Shown here in pieces: positions 29,268 through 38,357 of a stretch of 64,000 nucleotides of DNA. The notes beneath the pieces are model-generated. The model was given only the letters and a program-made list of their open reading frames with translations. It was not told the origin of the DNA and ran no database searches. A program made the position numbers and the translations under genes. The stretch comes from an uncultured Kocuria sp. (lineage in GTDB: Bacteria > Actinomycetota > Actinomycetes > Actinomycetales > Micrococcaceae), in assembly GCF_947500125.1 (NCBI RefSeq), contig NZ_CANMRA010000009.1, positions 62,001-126,000 of the forward strand, read 5' to 3'. Every line of letters starts with the position of its first letter. Positions within the stretch are counted from its first letter, which is position 1.

Positions 29268-30443
29268 ATGGACGTCCGCGGGGGGATCGTGAGCACGCTG
29301 TCCGTGCTGGCACTGCTGCTGAGCGGCTGTGCCCCGGAGGGCGGCGGGACCGTGGCGACCGGCGAGGGCCTGGGCGCCCCGGCGGACGCGCCCGCCCTGG
29401 ACGTCGAGGTGGTCGTGGACGACCTCGAGCTGGCGTGGGACGTGGCCCTCACCCCGGAGGGCACCGTGCTGGTCACCGAGCGGGCCGGCCGGCTGCTGGC
29501 CCACGACGCGCAGGGCACGCGGGAGGTCGCGGCCGACCTGGACGACCTGTTCGTGGGCAGCGAGGCCGGGCTGATGGGCCTGGAGGTCTCCCCGGACTTC
29601 GAGCGGACCCGGGAGATCTTCCTGTGCCACGCCACACGGACCGGCGACGGCCGGCCGCAGGACGTGCGGGTCACCCGCTGGCGGCTCGACGAGGACGCCG
29701 CGGCGGCCGAGCGCACCGGGACCGTGGTGGACGGGCTGCCCATCAGCTCCGGCCGGCACAGCGGCTGCCGGTTGCGCTTCGCCCCGGACGGCACCCTCCG
29801 CGTCGGCACCGGCGACGCCGCCCAGGGCGGGAACCCGCAGGACCCGGACTCGCTCGGGGGCAAGACGCTGCGGCTCCACCCCGACGGCACGATCCCGCAG
29901 GACAACCCGTTCGCCGACCGGGACGGGTCCGCGGCCGCCGTCCACACCCTGGGCCACCGCAACGTCCAGGGCCTCGCGGTGCAGCCCGGCACGGGCACGG
30001 TGTGGTCGGCGGAGCACGGCCCCGGCACCGACGACGAGATCAACGTCCTCGAGCCCGGCGCCAACTACGGGTGGGACCCGGCGCCCGGCTACGACGAGTC
30101 CGTGCCCATGACCGATCTCGAGGAGTACCCGGACGCGGTCCCGGCGGCGTGGTCCTCCGGGCGCCCGACCGTCGCCCTCAGCGGCGCCGCCTTCCTCGAC
30201 GGGGAGCAGTGGGGTGCGTGGGAGGGCGCGCTGGCCGTGGCCGAGCTGAAGAACACGGGGGTCGGGGTCTACCGGGTCGAGGACACCGCGGTCACCGGCC
30301 TGACCCGCATGGCGGAGCTGGAGAACGACTACGGCCGGCTGCGCTCGCTGACCCTCGACGACGACGGCGCCCTGTGGGTCACCACCTCCAACGGCGACGA
30401 CGACGCCGTCCTGCGCGTCACCCCGCGGCCGGACGACGGCTGA
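29268..30443 (+). CDS. PQQ-dependent sugar dehydrogenase-like lipoprotein (GSDH family)
   Basis: 391 residues. Lipoprotein signal with lipobox LLSGC (Cys21), so anchored outside the membrane. The rest is a six-bladed GSDH propeller: LAWDVALTPEGTVLVTERAGRL, GLMGLEVSPDFER, SSGRHSGCRLRFAPDGTLRVGTGDA (usual H..G.l.FgpDG motif with the catalytic His), GHRNVQGLAVQP and SAEHGPGTDDEINVLEPGANYGW. Relatives oxidise aldoses with PQQ and calcium, though many actinobacterial members have no proven cofactor. No PQQ synthesis gene is in the window. Divergent from the EamA gene, probably leaderless. Confidence 0.88.
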   Translation: MDVRGGIVSTLSVLALLLSGCAPEGGGTVATGEGLGAPADAPALDVEVVVDDLELAWDVALTPEGTVLVTERAGRLLAHDAQGTREVAADLDDLFVGSEAGLMGLEVSPDFERTREIFLCHATRTGDGRPQDVRVTRWRLDEDAAAAERTGTVVDGLPISSGRHSGCRLRFAPDGTLRVGTGDAAQGGNPQDPDSLGGKTLRLHPDGTIPQDNPFADRDGSAAAVHTLGHRNVQGLAVQPGTGTVWSAEHGPGTDDEINVLEPGANYGWDPAPGYDESVPMTDLEEYPDAVPAAWSSGRPTVALSGAAFLDGEQWGAWEGALAVAELKNTGVGVYRVEDTAVTGLTRMAELENDYGRLRSLTLDDDGALWVTTSNGDDDAVLRVTPRPDDG

Positions 30444-30516
30444 TCTGCGCCCCGGTGCTCCGTCCTCGGGCGGATCCCGGCGCGGAGGCCGCCCGGTGCG
30501 GGCCTGTGCGGAGCGT

Positions 30517-31605
30517 TCAGGACTCCGCCTGACCCTGCCGCCAGTAGCCCATGAAGGAGACGTGGTCCTTGGGGATGCCCGCGGCGTCCACGCACAGTCG
30601 GCGCAGGGCCTTGACGGTGCCGGACTCACCGGCGAGGAACACGTAGGGGACGTCGGCGCGCCCGGGGCCGGCCACCGACCACGCCCGGGGCTCGGCGGCG
30701 TTCTCGGCGGCGTTCTCTCCGGCCGACGGGGCCGACGGGGCCGACAGGGCGGACCGGGCGGGCGCCCCGCGGCCGCGCTGCGGTCGGCGGCCCGCCAGGA
30801 CGTCGTCCACGGCGCCGCCGGGCAGCTCGAGGAGACGCGCGAGGCGCTCCGCGGCCCGGTGCCCGTGCCCGGCGGGCTCCCCGCTCCCGGCCCGGGGCAG
30901 GACGTGCAGCCGCACGTCCGGCAGGTCGGCGGGCAGGCGGTGGGCAGCGACGTCCTCGGGGTGGGGGACCTCGAGCACCACGTCGAGGCGGGGACGGGTC
31001 CCGCCGTCGGGCGCCCCCTGAAGGGTGTCCGTGAACTCCTCCGCGACGGACATCAGGGCCGGGGCCGCGGTCTCGTCCCCGACGGCGAGGACGCGCTGGG
31101 TCCCGCCGTGGTCCCACGCCGCCCAGGGCCGCTCCTGCGGGCCGGGCCCGAGCAGGTACACGCGCTCGCCGGGAGACACCCCGGCCGCCCAGCGGCTGCC
31201 GGGACCGTCCTGGGTGTGCCCGCCGTGCACCACGACGTCGATCACGAGCTCCGGGACCACCATCCCGCAGAACGTGGTGCGCCGGACGCCGCGCACGGTG
31301 TAGGTCCGCATCCAGCCGCGCTCCTCGGCCGGCCGGGCGAACCAGCCCTCGCGCAGCCCCAGGGACAGGTCCGCCCGCTCGGGCTCTCCGCCCGGGGGCG
31401 GGACCAGCAGCTTGATGTAGGCGTCGCGGCACCGCGTCCGGTCCCCGGCCCCGACGAGGGCCGGGGACAGGCCGGCGAGCTCCGGTCCCGCCAGGGTGAT
31501 CCGGCGGAAGGACGGGCACAGCTGGGTCACGGACGTCACGGCGGCCTCGACGCACAGCACGGGGGCGTCGGGGGCGGTGGTCTCGGGGGCGGGGACGACG
31601 GTCAC
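30517..31605 (-). CDS. Siderophore-interacting protein (ferric-siderophore reductase)
   Basis: 362-residue SIP/ViuB family flavoprotein that releases iron from imported siderophores. N-terminal FAD-binding domain: YIKLLVPPP (~67-75), RTYTVRGVRR (RxYT motif, ~105) and DVVVHGGHTQDGPGSRWAAGVSPGERVYLLGPG. C-terminal NAD(P)H-binding domain: VLAVGDETAAPALMSVAEE, then YVFLAGESGTVKALRRLCV and ISF-like VSFMGYWRQGQAES at the end. A variable Ala/Ser/Pro/Glu-rich insert of ~40 residues lies between the last two. The GTG at 31605 overlaps the fecE stop. Last gene of the iron operon. Confidence 0.9.
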   Translation of the reverse strand: MTVVPAPETTAPDAPVLCVEAAVTSVTQLCPSFRRITLAGPELAGLSPALVGAGDRTRCRDAYIKLLVPPPGGEPERADLSLGLREGWFARPAEERGWMRTYTVRGVRRTTFCGMVVPELVIDVVVHGGHTQDGPGSRWAAGVSPGERVYLLGPGPQERPWAAWDHGGTQRVLAVGDETAAPALMSVAEEFTDTLQGAPDGGTRPRLDVVLEVPHPEDVAAHRLPADLPDVRLHVLPRAGSGEPAGHGHRAAERLARLLELPGGAVDDVLAGRRPQRGRGAPARSALSAPSAPSAGENAAENAAEPRAWSVAGPGRADVPYVFLAGESGTVKALRRLCVDAAGIPKDHVSFMGYWRQGQAES

Positions 31606-32546
31606 AGCGGGGTCCTTCCGGTCGGGGCGGCGGCAGCCCGGGGCCCGGGGTCCAGGGACACGGGTGCGGTGGGCGGGGTGGGGTGGGAGCCCTCGCGGGC
31701 CCGCCCGCGGGGCAGGACGACGGGCCGCCCGCCCTCGGGGTCCCGGGCGACGTCCGCCCGGAGCCCGAAGACCTCGGCCAGCAGATCGGGGGTGAGCACC
31801 TCCTCCGGCGTGCCCACGGCCACGATGCGCCCGGCGGCCATCGCCACGAGCCGGTCGGCCACGCGCGCGGCCAGGTTCAGCTCGTGCAGGACGGCGACGA
31901 CGGTGGCCCGGCCGGCGCCCGGTCCGTCCGGGTGCTCCAGCCCCCGGAGCAGGTCCAGCAGGTCCACCTGGTGCGCCAGGTCGAGGTAGGAGGTGGGCTC
32001 GTCGAGCAGCATCGTCCGGGCCCGCTGGGCCAGGGTCAGGGCGATCCAGACCCGCTGGCGCTGCCCGCCGGAGAGCTCCTCCACCGGCCGCGCCGCCAGG
32101 GCCGTGAGCTCGGTGAGCTCCATCGCCCGGGCCACGGCCGCGTCGTCGTCGGGGGCGGGCGCGCCCCACCAGCGGCGGTGCGGGTGCCGGCCGCGCTCCA
32201 CGAGCTCCGCGACCGTCAGGCCCTCCGGGACCACCGGCGACTGCGGCAGGAGGCTGACCGAGCGGGCGTACCGGCGGGCGTGCCACTCGCGCACGCCGCG
32301 GCCGTCGGCCTCGAGGGTGCCGGTGAGCGGGCGCAGCTGCCGGGACAGGCCCTTGAGCAGGGTGGTCTTGCCGCACCCGTTGGCGCCGATGAGCACGGTG
32401 GTGGCCCCGTGCGGGATGTCGAGGTCCACGTCCCGCACCACGGGGCGGTCGCCGTAGCCCAGGGACAGGCCGCGCATCCGGAAGGCGGGGGCGTCGGCCG
32501 CGGGGGCCTCCGCGGGACGCGGATCGGAGCGCGGGTCGGGGCTCAT
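31602..32546 (-). CDS. Iron-siderophore ABC transporter ATPase (FecE/FepC-like)
   Basis: 314-residue ATPase with Walker A GANGCGKTT (~53-61), Q-loop LLPQSP, signature LSGGQRQR (~159-166), Walker B MLLDEPTSYLD and the switch His in VLHELNLA. It powers the FecCD-like permease below it. A Pro-rich tail of ~25 residues follows the usual end. ATG at 32546 overlaps the fecD stop (ATGA) and its own stop overlaps the SIP gene start. Confidence 0.93.
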   Translation of the reverse strand: MSPDPRSDPRPAEAPAADAPAFRMRGLSLGYGDRPVVRDVDLDIPHGATTVLIGANGCGKTTLLKGLSRQLRPLTGTLEADGRGVREWHARRYARSVSLLPQSPVVPEGLTVAELVERGRHPHRRWWGAPAPDDDAAVARAMELTELTALAARPVEELSGGQRQRVWIALTLAQRARTMLLDEPTSYLDLAHQVDLLDLLRGLEHPDGPGAGRATVVAVLHELNLAARVADRLVAMAAGRIVAVGTPEEVLTPDLLAEVFGLRADVARDPEGGRPVVLPRGRAREGSHPTPPTAPVSLDPGPRAAAAPTGRTPL

Positions 32547-33637
32547 GCCAGGGCTCCTCTGCGCTGCCGCACGAGCAGCCACAGCATCACGGGGGCGCCC
32601 ACGGCGCCGGTGACCACCCCGGCCGGCAGCTGCACCTGCGCGACCAGGCCCGCGCCGACGGCGTCGGCGACCACCACCACCACGGCGCCCACGAGGGCGC
32701 ACGCCACGATCGAGGTCCGTCCCCGGGTCAGGGCGGTCGCCACCGGGGTGGACATCAGCGCCACGAAGGCGAGCGGACCGGTCGCGGCGGTGGCCACGGC
32801 GGCCAGCAGCACGCCCAGGCCCAGGGCGAGGGCCCGGCTGCGCGCCGGGCGCGCCCCGAGCCCGGCGGCCAGCTCCGGTCCGAGCTCGGCCGGCTCGAGC
32901 GCGCGGTGCACCGCCACGGCCGCGGGCACGGCCACCGCCAGGCACGCGCCGAGGACGGCGATCCGCTCCCACGTGGCGGCGCTGAGCGAGCCCGCGGTCC
33001 AGAGGGCGGCGTCCTGGGCGGAGTTCAGGGACAGCCGCGCCAGCAGGGCCGCGGTGAGGGCCTGGGCGAGCGCGGCCACGCCGATGCCGGCGAGCAGGAA
33101 GCGCTCGCCCACGATCCCGCCGGTGCGCAGCCGCACCGAGGCGGTGGCGATGAGGGCCGCGGCGAGCAGCGCCCCGGCCAGGGCGGTCCAGGACACGGCC
33201 GTGCCGCGCAGGCCCCATACCGCGGTGCCGGCCACGGCCCCCGCCGCGGCGCCGTAGGTGATGCCCAGGATGTCGGGGCTGGCCAGGGGGTTGCGCAGCA
33301 CCCGGCGGAACAGGGCGCCGGAGCAGCCGAGGGCGGCCCCGGCGAGCGCGCCCAGCACGGCGCGCGGGAGCTTCTCCTGCAGCACGATGAAGCTCGCCCC
33401 GGGGATCTGCTCCCCGGCGAGGATCGCGAGGAAGTCGGGGACCGTCACGGTGTAGCGCCCGAGCAGCACGCGCACGGCCAGGGCCGCGAGCAGCGCCAGG
33501 GCCAGCAGGGCGACGGCCCGGCGGGTGCGCCGGAGCCGGTCGCGGCGGACCGCCCGCACGAGCTCGGCGGGGCCGGTCTCCCCGGGACCGGTCTCCTCGG
33601 AGGCGGCAGGGGAGGGGGCGAGGACCGTGCCGGTCAC
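32543..33637 (-). CDS. Iron-siderophore ABC transporter permease (FecD-like)
   Basis: 364-residue FecCD-family permease. After a ~40-residue charged N-terminus come about nine or ten membrane spans. The family segments are LPRAVLGALAGAALGCSGALFRRVLRNPLASPDILGI, LLAGIGVAALAQALTAALLARLS, ATGPLAFVALMSTPVA and the C-terminal LPAGVVTGAVGAPVMLWLLVRQRR. It pairs with the following FecC-like subunit to form the channel. GTG at 33637 overlaps the stop of fecC (GTGA). Confidence 0.92.
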   Translation of the reverse strand: MTGTVLAPSPAASEETGPGETGPAELVRAVRRDRLRRTRRAVALLALALLAALAVRVLLGRYTVTVPDFLAILAGEQIPGASFIVLQEKLPRAVLGALAGAALGCSGALFRRVLRNPLASPDILGITYGAAAGAVAGTAVWGLRGTAVSWTALAGALLAAALIATASVRLRTGGIVGERFLLAGIGVAALAQALTAALLARLSLNSAQDAALWTAGSLSAATWERIAVLGACLAVAVPAAVAVHRALEPAELGPELAAGLGARPARSRALALGLGVLLAAVATAATGPLAFVALMSTPVATALTRGRTSIVACALVGAVVVVVADAVGAGLVAQVQLPAGVVTGAVGAPVMLWLLVRQRRGALA

Positions 33638-34722
33638 AGGGTCACGCTCCGTCCCCGGCGCAGCAGCGCCAGCAGCACGGGCACCCCGAGCACCACCGTG
33701 GTCACGCCCACGTGGATCTCCTGGGGCGGGGTCAGGACCCGGCCCAGGACGTCGGCCAGCAGGAGCAGCACGGGGCCGAGCGCCGCGCTGAACAGGACGA
33801 TCCAGCGGTAGTCGCCGCCGAGGAGGCGGCGCACGGCGTGGGGCACGAGCAGCCCCACGAAGGCGATGGGGCCGGCGAGCGCCGTGGCCGAGCCGGAGAG
33901 CAGGACCACGCCCACGAAGACGAGGACGCGCTGGAGCCCCAGGTCCACGCCCAGCCCGTGCGCGAGCTCGTCCCCGAGGGCCATGGCGTTGAGCCCGGAG
34001 GAGCCGCCGAGCACGAGGAGGACGCCCAGCAGGACCAGGGGTGCCACGGCGGCGAGGTCGGTGGTCTCGGCGCGGGCGACCGAGCCGATGCTCCAGAACC
34101 GGAAGCGGTCCAGGACCGCGGGCAGCACGAGCACCACGGAGGTGGTCAGCGCGGTGAAGCCGGCGTTCACGGCCGCGCCGGACAGGACCAGGCCCGCCGG
34201 GGTCGGGGCGCCGCCGAGCCGGGACGAGCCGAAGACGAGCACAGCGGCCACGGCCGAGCCGGCGAGGGCCAGCGCGGTGAGCTGCCACGTGGCCACCGGG
34301 CCGAGCCAGCCGATCCCGAGGACCACGGCGCACGCCGCGCCGGCGGTCAGCCCGAGCAGCCCGGGGTCGCCCAGCGGATTGCGGCTGACTCCCTGCATCC
34401 CGGCGCCGGCCACGGCCAGGGCCGCCCCCACGAGCACCGCGGTCAGGGTCCGGGGGATCCTGCTCTGCACCACGGCGGCGTCGATGCCCAGCCCGGCGGA
34501 GACCTGGGACCAGCCTCCTTCGAGCAGGTCGGCCGGCAGCCCGGTGAGCACGGCGACCACGGTGGCCGGGTCCACCGAGCGGGCCCCCCAGAACAGGGAG
34601 GCCGCGGCGGCCAGGGCCAGCAGCAGCACGGCCGCGGACAGGGCGAGGCCCCGGCGCCGCTGCGCGGTGCCGGGGGTCTGCCGGGTGGCCCGGACGGGGA
34701 AGACCGTGCTCGTGCTGATCAC
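33634..34722 (-). CDS. Iron-siderophore ABC transporter permease (FecC-like)
   Basis: 362-residue FecCD-family permease. Landmarks are SRIPRTLTAVLVGAALAVAGAGMQGVSRNPLGDPGLLGLTAGA (~88-130), LNAMALGDELAHGLGVDL, GPIAFVGLLVPHAVRRLLGGDYR and PQEIHVGVTTVVLGVPVLLALLRR. It starts with GTG at 34722, 13 bp after the binding-protein gene. Part of the five-gene cistron SBP-fecC-fecD-fecE-SIP. Confidence 0.92.
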   Translation of the reverse strand: MISTSTVFPVRATRQTPGTAQRRRGLALSAAVLLLALAAAASLFWGARSVDPATVVAVLTGLPADLLEGGWSQVSAGLGIDAAVVQSRIPRTLTAVLVGAALAVAGAGMQGVSRNPLGDPGLLGLTAGAACAVVLGIGWLGPVATWQLTALALAGSAVAAVLVFGSSRLGGAPTPAGLVLSGAAVNAGFTALTTSVVLVLPAVLDRFRFWSIGSVARAETTDLAAVAPLVLLGVLLVLGGSSGLNAMALGDELAHGLGVDLGLQRVLVFVGVVLLSGSATALAGPIAFVGLLVPHAVRRLLGGDYRWIVLFSAALGPVLLLLADVLGRVLTPPQEIHVGVTTVVLGVPVLLALLRRGRSVTL

Positions 34723-34735
34723 CGGGTCCGCCGTC

Positions 34736-35842
34736 TCACTCGCCGCCGGCGGACGCGGCGGCCTCGGCGATGTCCGGGACCACGTTCTCGAGCGCCCACG
34801 GGATGCTCAGCGGGGAGGCGGCCGAGACCGAGAGCACCTCCTGCTGGTCGCTCTGGAGCACCAGGGCGCCGTCGGCGACCGCGGGGACGCGGCTGAGCAG
34901 GGGGTCGTTCTCGATGGACTCGCGCACGCCCTCGTCCTCGGCCCAGCTGACGAAGACGTCGGAGGTCAGCTCGTCGGCGCGCTCCGGGGACCAGGTGATG
35001 AAGAACTCGTCCTCCTCGCCCTCGGCGGCCTCCGCGACCGCCCCGGACTGGACCATGCCGAGGGACTCGAGGAACTTGGGGCGGTTGTCCACCGCGGTGT
35101 AGGCGAAGATCTGGTCGGCCGCGGACGGGTCGAGCGTGCCGTACACGAACGAGGTGCCCTCCAGCTCGGGGTGTTCGGCCGCGGCCTCGTCGATCTGCCG
35201 CTCCACGTCCGCCACGACCTCCGCGGCCCGCTCCTCCCGGCCCAGGGCCTGGCCGATGAGCTCCGTGGAGTCCTGCCAGGACGTCCCGTAGGCGACGGCG
35301 TCCTCCGGGAAACCGACCACGGGGGCGATCTCGGAGAGCTTGTCGTAGTCCTCCTGCGTCAGCCCGGAGTAGGCGCCCAGGATGACATCGGGCTGGAGCG
35401 CGGCGATGGCCTCGAAGTTGATCCCGTCCGTCTCGGCGTAGGTCTCCGGGGCCTCGGCGCCGGCGTCCTCGAGCGCGGCGTCGAACCAGTCGGTGGACCC
35501 GTTCTCGTTGGCGCCGAAGTCCAGGGCGGGCACCCCGACCGGGACCACGCCGAGGGCGGTCGCGACGTCGTGGTTGACCCAGGACACCGTGGCCACGCGC
35601 TCGGGGGCCTCCTCGAGCGTGGTCTCGCCGAAGGCGTGCTGCACGGTGCGCGGGAACTCGCCGGTGGCGCCCTCCGCGGTCGTGGCCCCGCCTCCGGACC
35701 CCCCGCCCGCCGGGCCGGTGGAGCACCCGGTGAGGACCAGGGCCCCCGCGGTCAGCAGGGCGGCCGGGACCAGGACGTGGCGGCGCGCGGCGCCGGGGGA
35801 CAGAGGACGCGGAGCGCGGGGAAGCAGAGGGGCCACGGCCAC
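34736..35842 (-). CDS. Iron-siderophore ABC transporter binding lipoprotein
   Basis: 368-residue class III substrate-binding protein (Peripla_BP_2). Signal peptide with lipobox LTGC (Cys near residue 40), a Gly/Ser/Thr-rich linker, then the helical-backbone fold: RVATVSWVNHDVATALGVVPVGVP, INFEAIAALQPDVILGAYSGLTQEDYDKLSEIAPVVGFP and LYVSWAEDEG-like FVSWAEDEGVRES. Many acidic and several Trp residues in the pocket suit a cationic ferric siderophore. GTG at 35842 after GAAAGGG. First gene of the operon, 38 bp downstream of a palindromic iron box. Confidence 0.92.
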   Translation of the reverse strand: MAVAPLLPRAPRPLSPGAARRHVLVPAALLTAGALVLTGCSTGPAGGGSGGGATTAEGATGEFPRTVQHAFGETTLEEAPERVATVSWVNHDVATALGVVPVGVPALDFGANENGSTDWFDAALEDAGAEAPETYAETDGINFEAIAALQPDVILGAYSGLTQEDYDKLSEIAPVVGFPEDAVAYGTSWQDSTELIGQALGREERAAEVVADVERQIDEAAAEHPELEGTSFVYGTLDPSAADQIFAYTAVDNRPKFLESLGMVQSGAVAEAAEGEEDEFFITWSPERADELTSDVFVSWAEDEGVRESIENDPLLSRVPAVADGALVLQSDQQEVLSVSAASPLSIPWALENVVPDIAEAAASAGGE

Positions 35843-35879
35843 CCTTTCGGAGGTCGACGGCGGGGCCGTCGGCGCGGAC

Positions 35880-35908
35880 GGAGGTGAGGCAAGGGTTGCC
35901 TAACCTCC
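35880..35908. promoter_or_regulatory. IdeR/DtxR-type iron box with upstream promoter
   Basis: The core TGAGGCAAGGGTTGCCTAA (35885-35903) matches the IdeR/DtxR consensus at 13 of 19 positions. It sits inside a larger inverted repeat, arms 35880-35892 and 35896-35908, 12 of 13 pairs matching around GGG. On the minus strand TTGCGT (about 35953-35948) and TAGGGT (about 35929-35924) could be -35 and -10, so the repressor would sit on the start site. This implies iron-repressed expression of the siderophore operon. Confidence 0.8.
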
Positions 35909-36073
35909 AGGACAGGGATCACCCTAGGGCGTGATCCGGAGAATACGCAACACGAGCATGAGCTAATCCTCCGGCGCGGCGGTCGAAGCCGGCCGGGATC
36001 CGCCTCCGGCCCGTTGCGTAGAGTGGGCCGGACGACCGATGCAGTGCTGGTCCCGAGCCGGAGAGAAGAACCC

Positions 36074-37072
36074 ATGGCATCTGCCCTCCCGTCCTCCGCC
36101 GACGTGCTCGTGGTCGGTGGTGGCCCCGCCGGTCTGTCCGCGGCCACCTGGCTGGGCCGCTACCTCCGCTCCACCGTGGTCGTGGACGCGGGGCGGCAGC
36201 GCAACCTGTCCGCCGAGTTCACCCACGGCCTGCTGGGCAGGGACCCGACCACCCCGGGCGAGCTGCTGGCCGAGGCCCGCGCCGGGCTGGCGCAGTACCC
36301 GCAGGTGAGCCTCCACCACGGGACGGTCACCGGCCTGCGCCGGGACGAGGGCGGCCTGTTCCGCGCCGTCGTCGACGGCGCCGAGATCACCGGCGCCGAG
36401 ATCACCGGCGCCGAGATCACCGTGGAGCGGGTCGTGCTGGCCACCGGGGTCCGCGACCAGGTGCCCGGGATCGCCGGCTTCTCCGACCACTACGGCGTCG
36501 ACGTGCACCACTGCCCGGCCTGCGACGGGTACACCGCCCGCGGCCAGGTCGTCATCGTCCTCGGCTCCGGGCGGCACGTGCCGGCCTACGCCGCGGAACT
36601 GCTCGACTGGGCCGACAGCGTCCGGATCGTCACCGGGACCACCGAACCGGCGTTCGACGAGGAGCAGCGCACCGTCCTGGCCGACCACGGGGCCGAGGTC
36701 GTGGACGGGGTCGCGGAGGCGCTGATCGGGGCCCCCGGCGCCCTGACGGGGGTCCAGCTGGCCGGCGGGGAGCTCGTGGAGGGGGACAAGGTCTTCTTCT
36801 CCTGTGCGCACCACCCCACCAACGACCTCGCGAGGGAGCTGGGGTGCGAGCTCGACCACGAAGGACGCATCGCGGTCGACGCGTTCCAGCTCAGCAGCGT
36901 CGACGGTGTCTACGCCGCCGGCGACATCACCGCCGGCCTGCAGCTGGTGCCGATCGCCATCGGCAAGGGGGCGGCCGCCGGGGTCGCGTGCGCCACCTCG
37001 CTGCGGGGGCACTCCGGCGCCGGTTCGGCCCCCGCCCCGGCGCCGCCGACGCGCTGGTTCACCGCGCGCTGA
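36074..37072 (+). CDS. Thioredoxin reductase-like FAD/NAD(P)-binding oxidoreductase
   Basis: 332-residue two-dinucleotide-domain flavoprotein. FAD motif VLVVGGGPAGLSAATWLGR (~11-29), redox-active CPAC at C147-C150 in HHCPACDG, NADPH-binding VVIVLGSGRHVPAYAAELL (~158-176), and the final FAD loop VYAAGDITAGLQLVPIAIGKGAAAG. It resembles TrxR-like proteins acting on small disulfides or as ferredoxin-like reductases; thioredoxin itself is not encoded nearby. A 15-bp unit is repeated three times (36377-36421), giving EITGAEITGAEIT in a surface loop. ATG at 36074 with GGAGAGAAGAA upstream. Divergent from the iron operon, with 231 bp between. Confidence 0.85.
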   Translation: MASALPSSADVLVVGGGPAGLSAATWLGRYLRSTVVVDAGRQRNLSAEFTHGLLGRDPTTPGELLAEARAGLAQYPQVSLHHGTVTGLRRDEGGLFRAVVDGAEITGAEITGAEITVERVVLATGVRDQVPGIAGFSDHYGVDVHHCPACDGYTARGQVVIVLGSGRHVPAYAAELLDWADSVRIVTGTTEPAFDEEQRTVLADHGAEVVDGVAEALIGAPGALTGVQLAGGELVEGDKVFFSCAHHPTNDLARELGCELDHEGRIAVDAFQLSSVDGVYAAGDITAGLQLVPIAIGKGAAAGVACATSLRGHSGAGSAPAPAPPTRWFTAR

Positions 37073-37165
37073 GGACCTCGCCCCGACCGGGCGCAGGAGC
37101 GGCGGCGGGACGTGCGGGACCGGACCCGAATGGAGTTTCCGGGCGACCTGCCCCAGGATTGACCG

Positions 37166-38263
37166 GTGCCCGACGACCGTTCCGCCACCGCCGCCGACCC
37201 CGCCCACGAGCCCGTGCCCGAGCTGCTGGTCGGCCTCGTCCTCTCGCCCCAGATCGCGGGCGCCCTGCCCCCGGACATCGCGGCCTCCCTGCCCGGGCCG
37301 CTGCACGGGCGCTACCCCGGAGTGCGCTGGCGGGTGGCGGCGGTGACCGACCGGCTGGTCGTCCCGCCCGCCGACGGCCTCGACCTGCTCGAGGCCGCGC
37401 GCGACCGGATGCTCGACGAGGACTGGGACCTCGTCGTCGTCCTCACGGACGTCCCGCTCAAGGACGGCCGCAGCCCGGTGCTCATGCAGCTGAGCCCCGT
37501 GCACGGCGTGGGCCTCGTGGCCGTCCCGGCCCTCGGCGCCCTGCACGTGGGGCAGAAGGTCCGGCAGGCGACCGTGCGGGTGGTCGGCCACCTGCTCGGC
37601 CACGACACGGAGGACGCGGACGACGCCGACGCCCAGGAGGAGCTCGTCCGGCGGGCGCGGCAGCGCTCGGAGGACGTCGAGGACCGGCCCGAGGACAACG
37701 CCGTGCAGTTCACCGCCCGCGTCCTGGGCGGCAACGTGCGCCTGCTCCTCGGGATGATCCGCGCCAACCGCCCTTGGACCCTGGTGGTGCGGCTCTCCCG
37801 CCTCCTCGCCCTGGCCGCGGCGACCGGCGTGCTCACCCTGGTCGCGTCCGACCTGTGGCTGCTCGCCGCCGCCTACGGCCCCTGGCGGCTGGGGCTGCTG
37901 GGCCTGCTGTCGATCGCGGCGGTGACCGGAGCGCTCGTCGTCGGCGCCCGGCTGTGGGAGCGCCCGCGCCGGCGGGCCGAGCGCGAGCAGGTGGCCCTGT
38001 TCAACCTCGCCACGGCCGCCACCGTGGCCATCGGCGTGTCCGTCTTCTACCTCGCGGTCTTCGCCCTGTCCTGGCTGGGGGCGCTGCTGCTCGTGGACGG
38101 CGACGTCTTCGCGGACGTGATCGGCGCCCCGGTCGGGGCGGTGGAGTACGTCAAGCTCGCGTGGCTGACCGCCACGCTCGCCACCGTGGGCGGGGCCCTC
38201 GGCGCCGGGCTCGAGGACGACGACGCCGTGCGCGCCGCCGCGTACACCCGCTCGGAGCCCTGA
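37166..38263 (+). CDS. Conserved membrane protein of unknown function
   Basis: 365 residues, no family I can name. The first ~185 residues are soluble and acidic, with a Rossmann-like WDLVVVLTDVPLKDGRSPVLMQ and QFTARVLGGNVRLLLGMIRANRPW before the membrane part. Four hydrophobic spans follow: about 205-225, 232-256, 282-312 and 328-348. The protein probably places a cytoplasmic sensor or binding domain on the membrane. GTG at 37166 lies 6 nt after CAGGAT, a leaderless-type start. It is not in an operon. Confidence 0.75.
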   Translation: MPDDRSATAADPAHEPVPELLVGLVLSPQIAGALPPDIAASLPGPLHGRYPGVRWRVAAVTDRLVVPPADGLDLLEAARDRMLDEDWDLVVVLTDVPLKDGRSPVLMQLSPVHGVGLVAVPALGALHVGQKVRQATVRVVGHLLGHDTEDADDADAQEELVRRARQRSEDVEDRPEDNAVQFTARVLGGNVRLLLGMIRANRPWTLVVRLSRLLALAAATGVLTLVASDLWLLAAAYGPWRLGLLGLLSIAAVTGALVVGARLWERPRRRAEREQVALFNLATAATVAIGVSVFYLAVFALSWLGALLLVDGDVFADVIGAPVGAVEYVKLAWLTATLATVGGALGAGLEDDDAVRAAAYTRSEP

Positions 38264-38357
38264 CCGGGGCCGCCGCCGTGCCCCTCTGCGCGGACCCCGA
38301 CAGTCAGTAGACTTGGTGTTCCCGGGGTGCTCCCCGGGTCCGACCCGGAAGGACACG

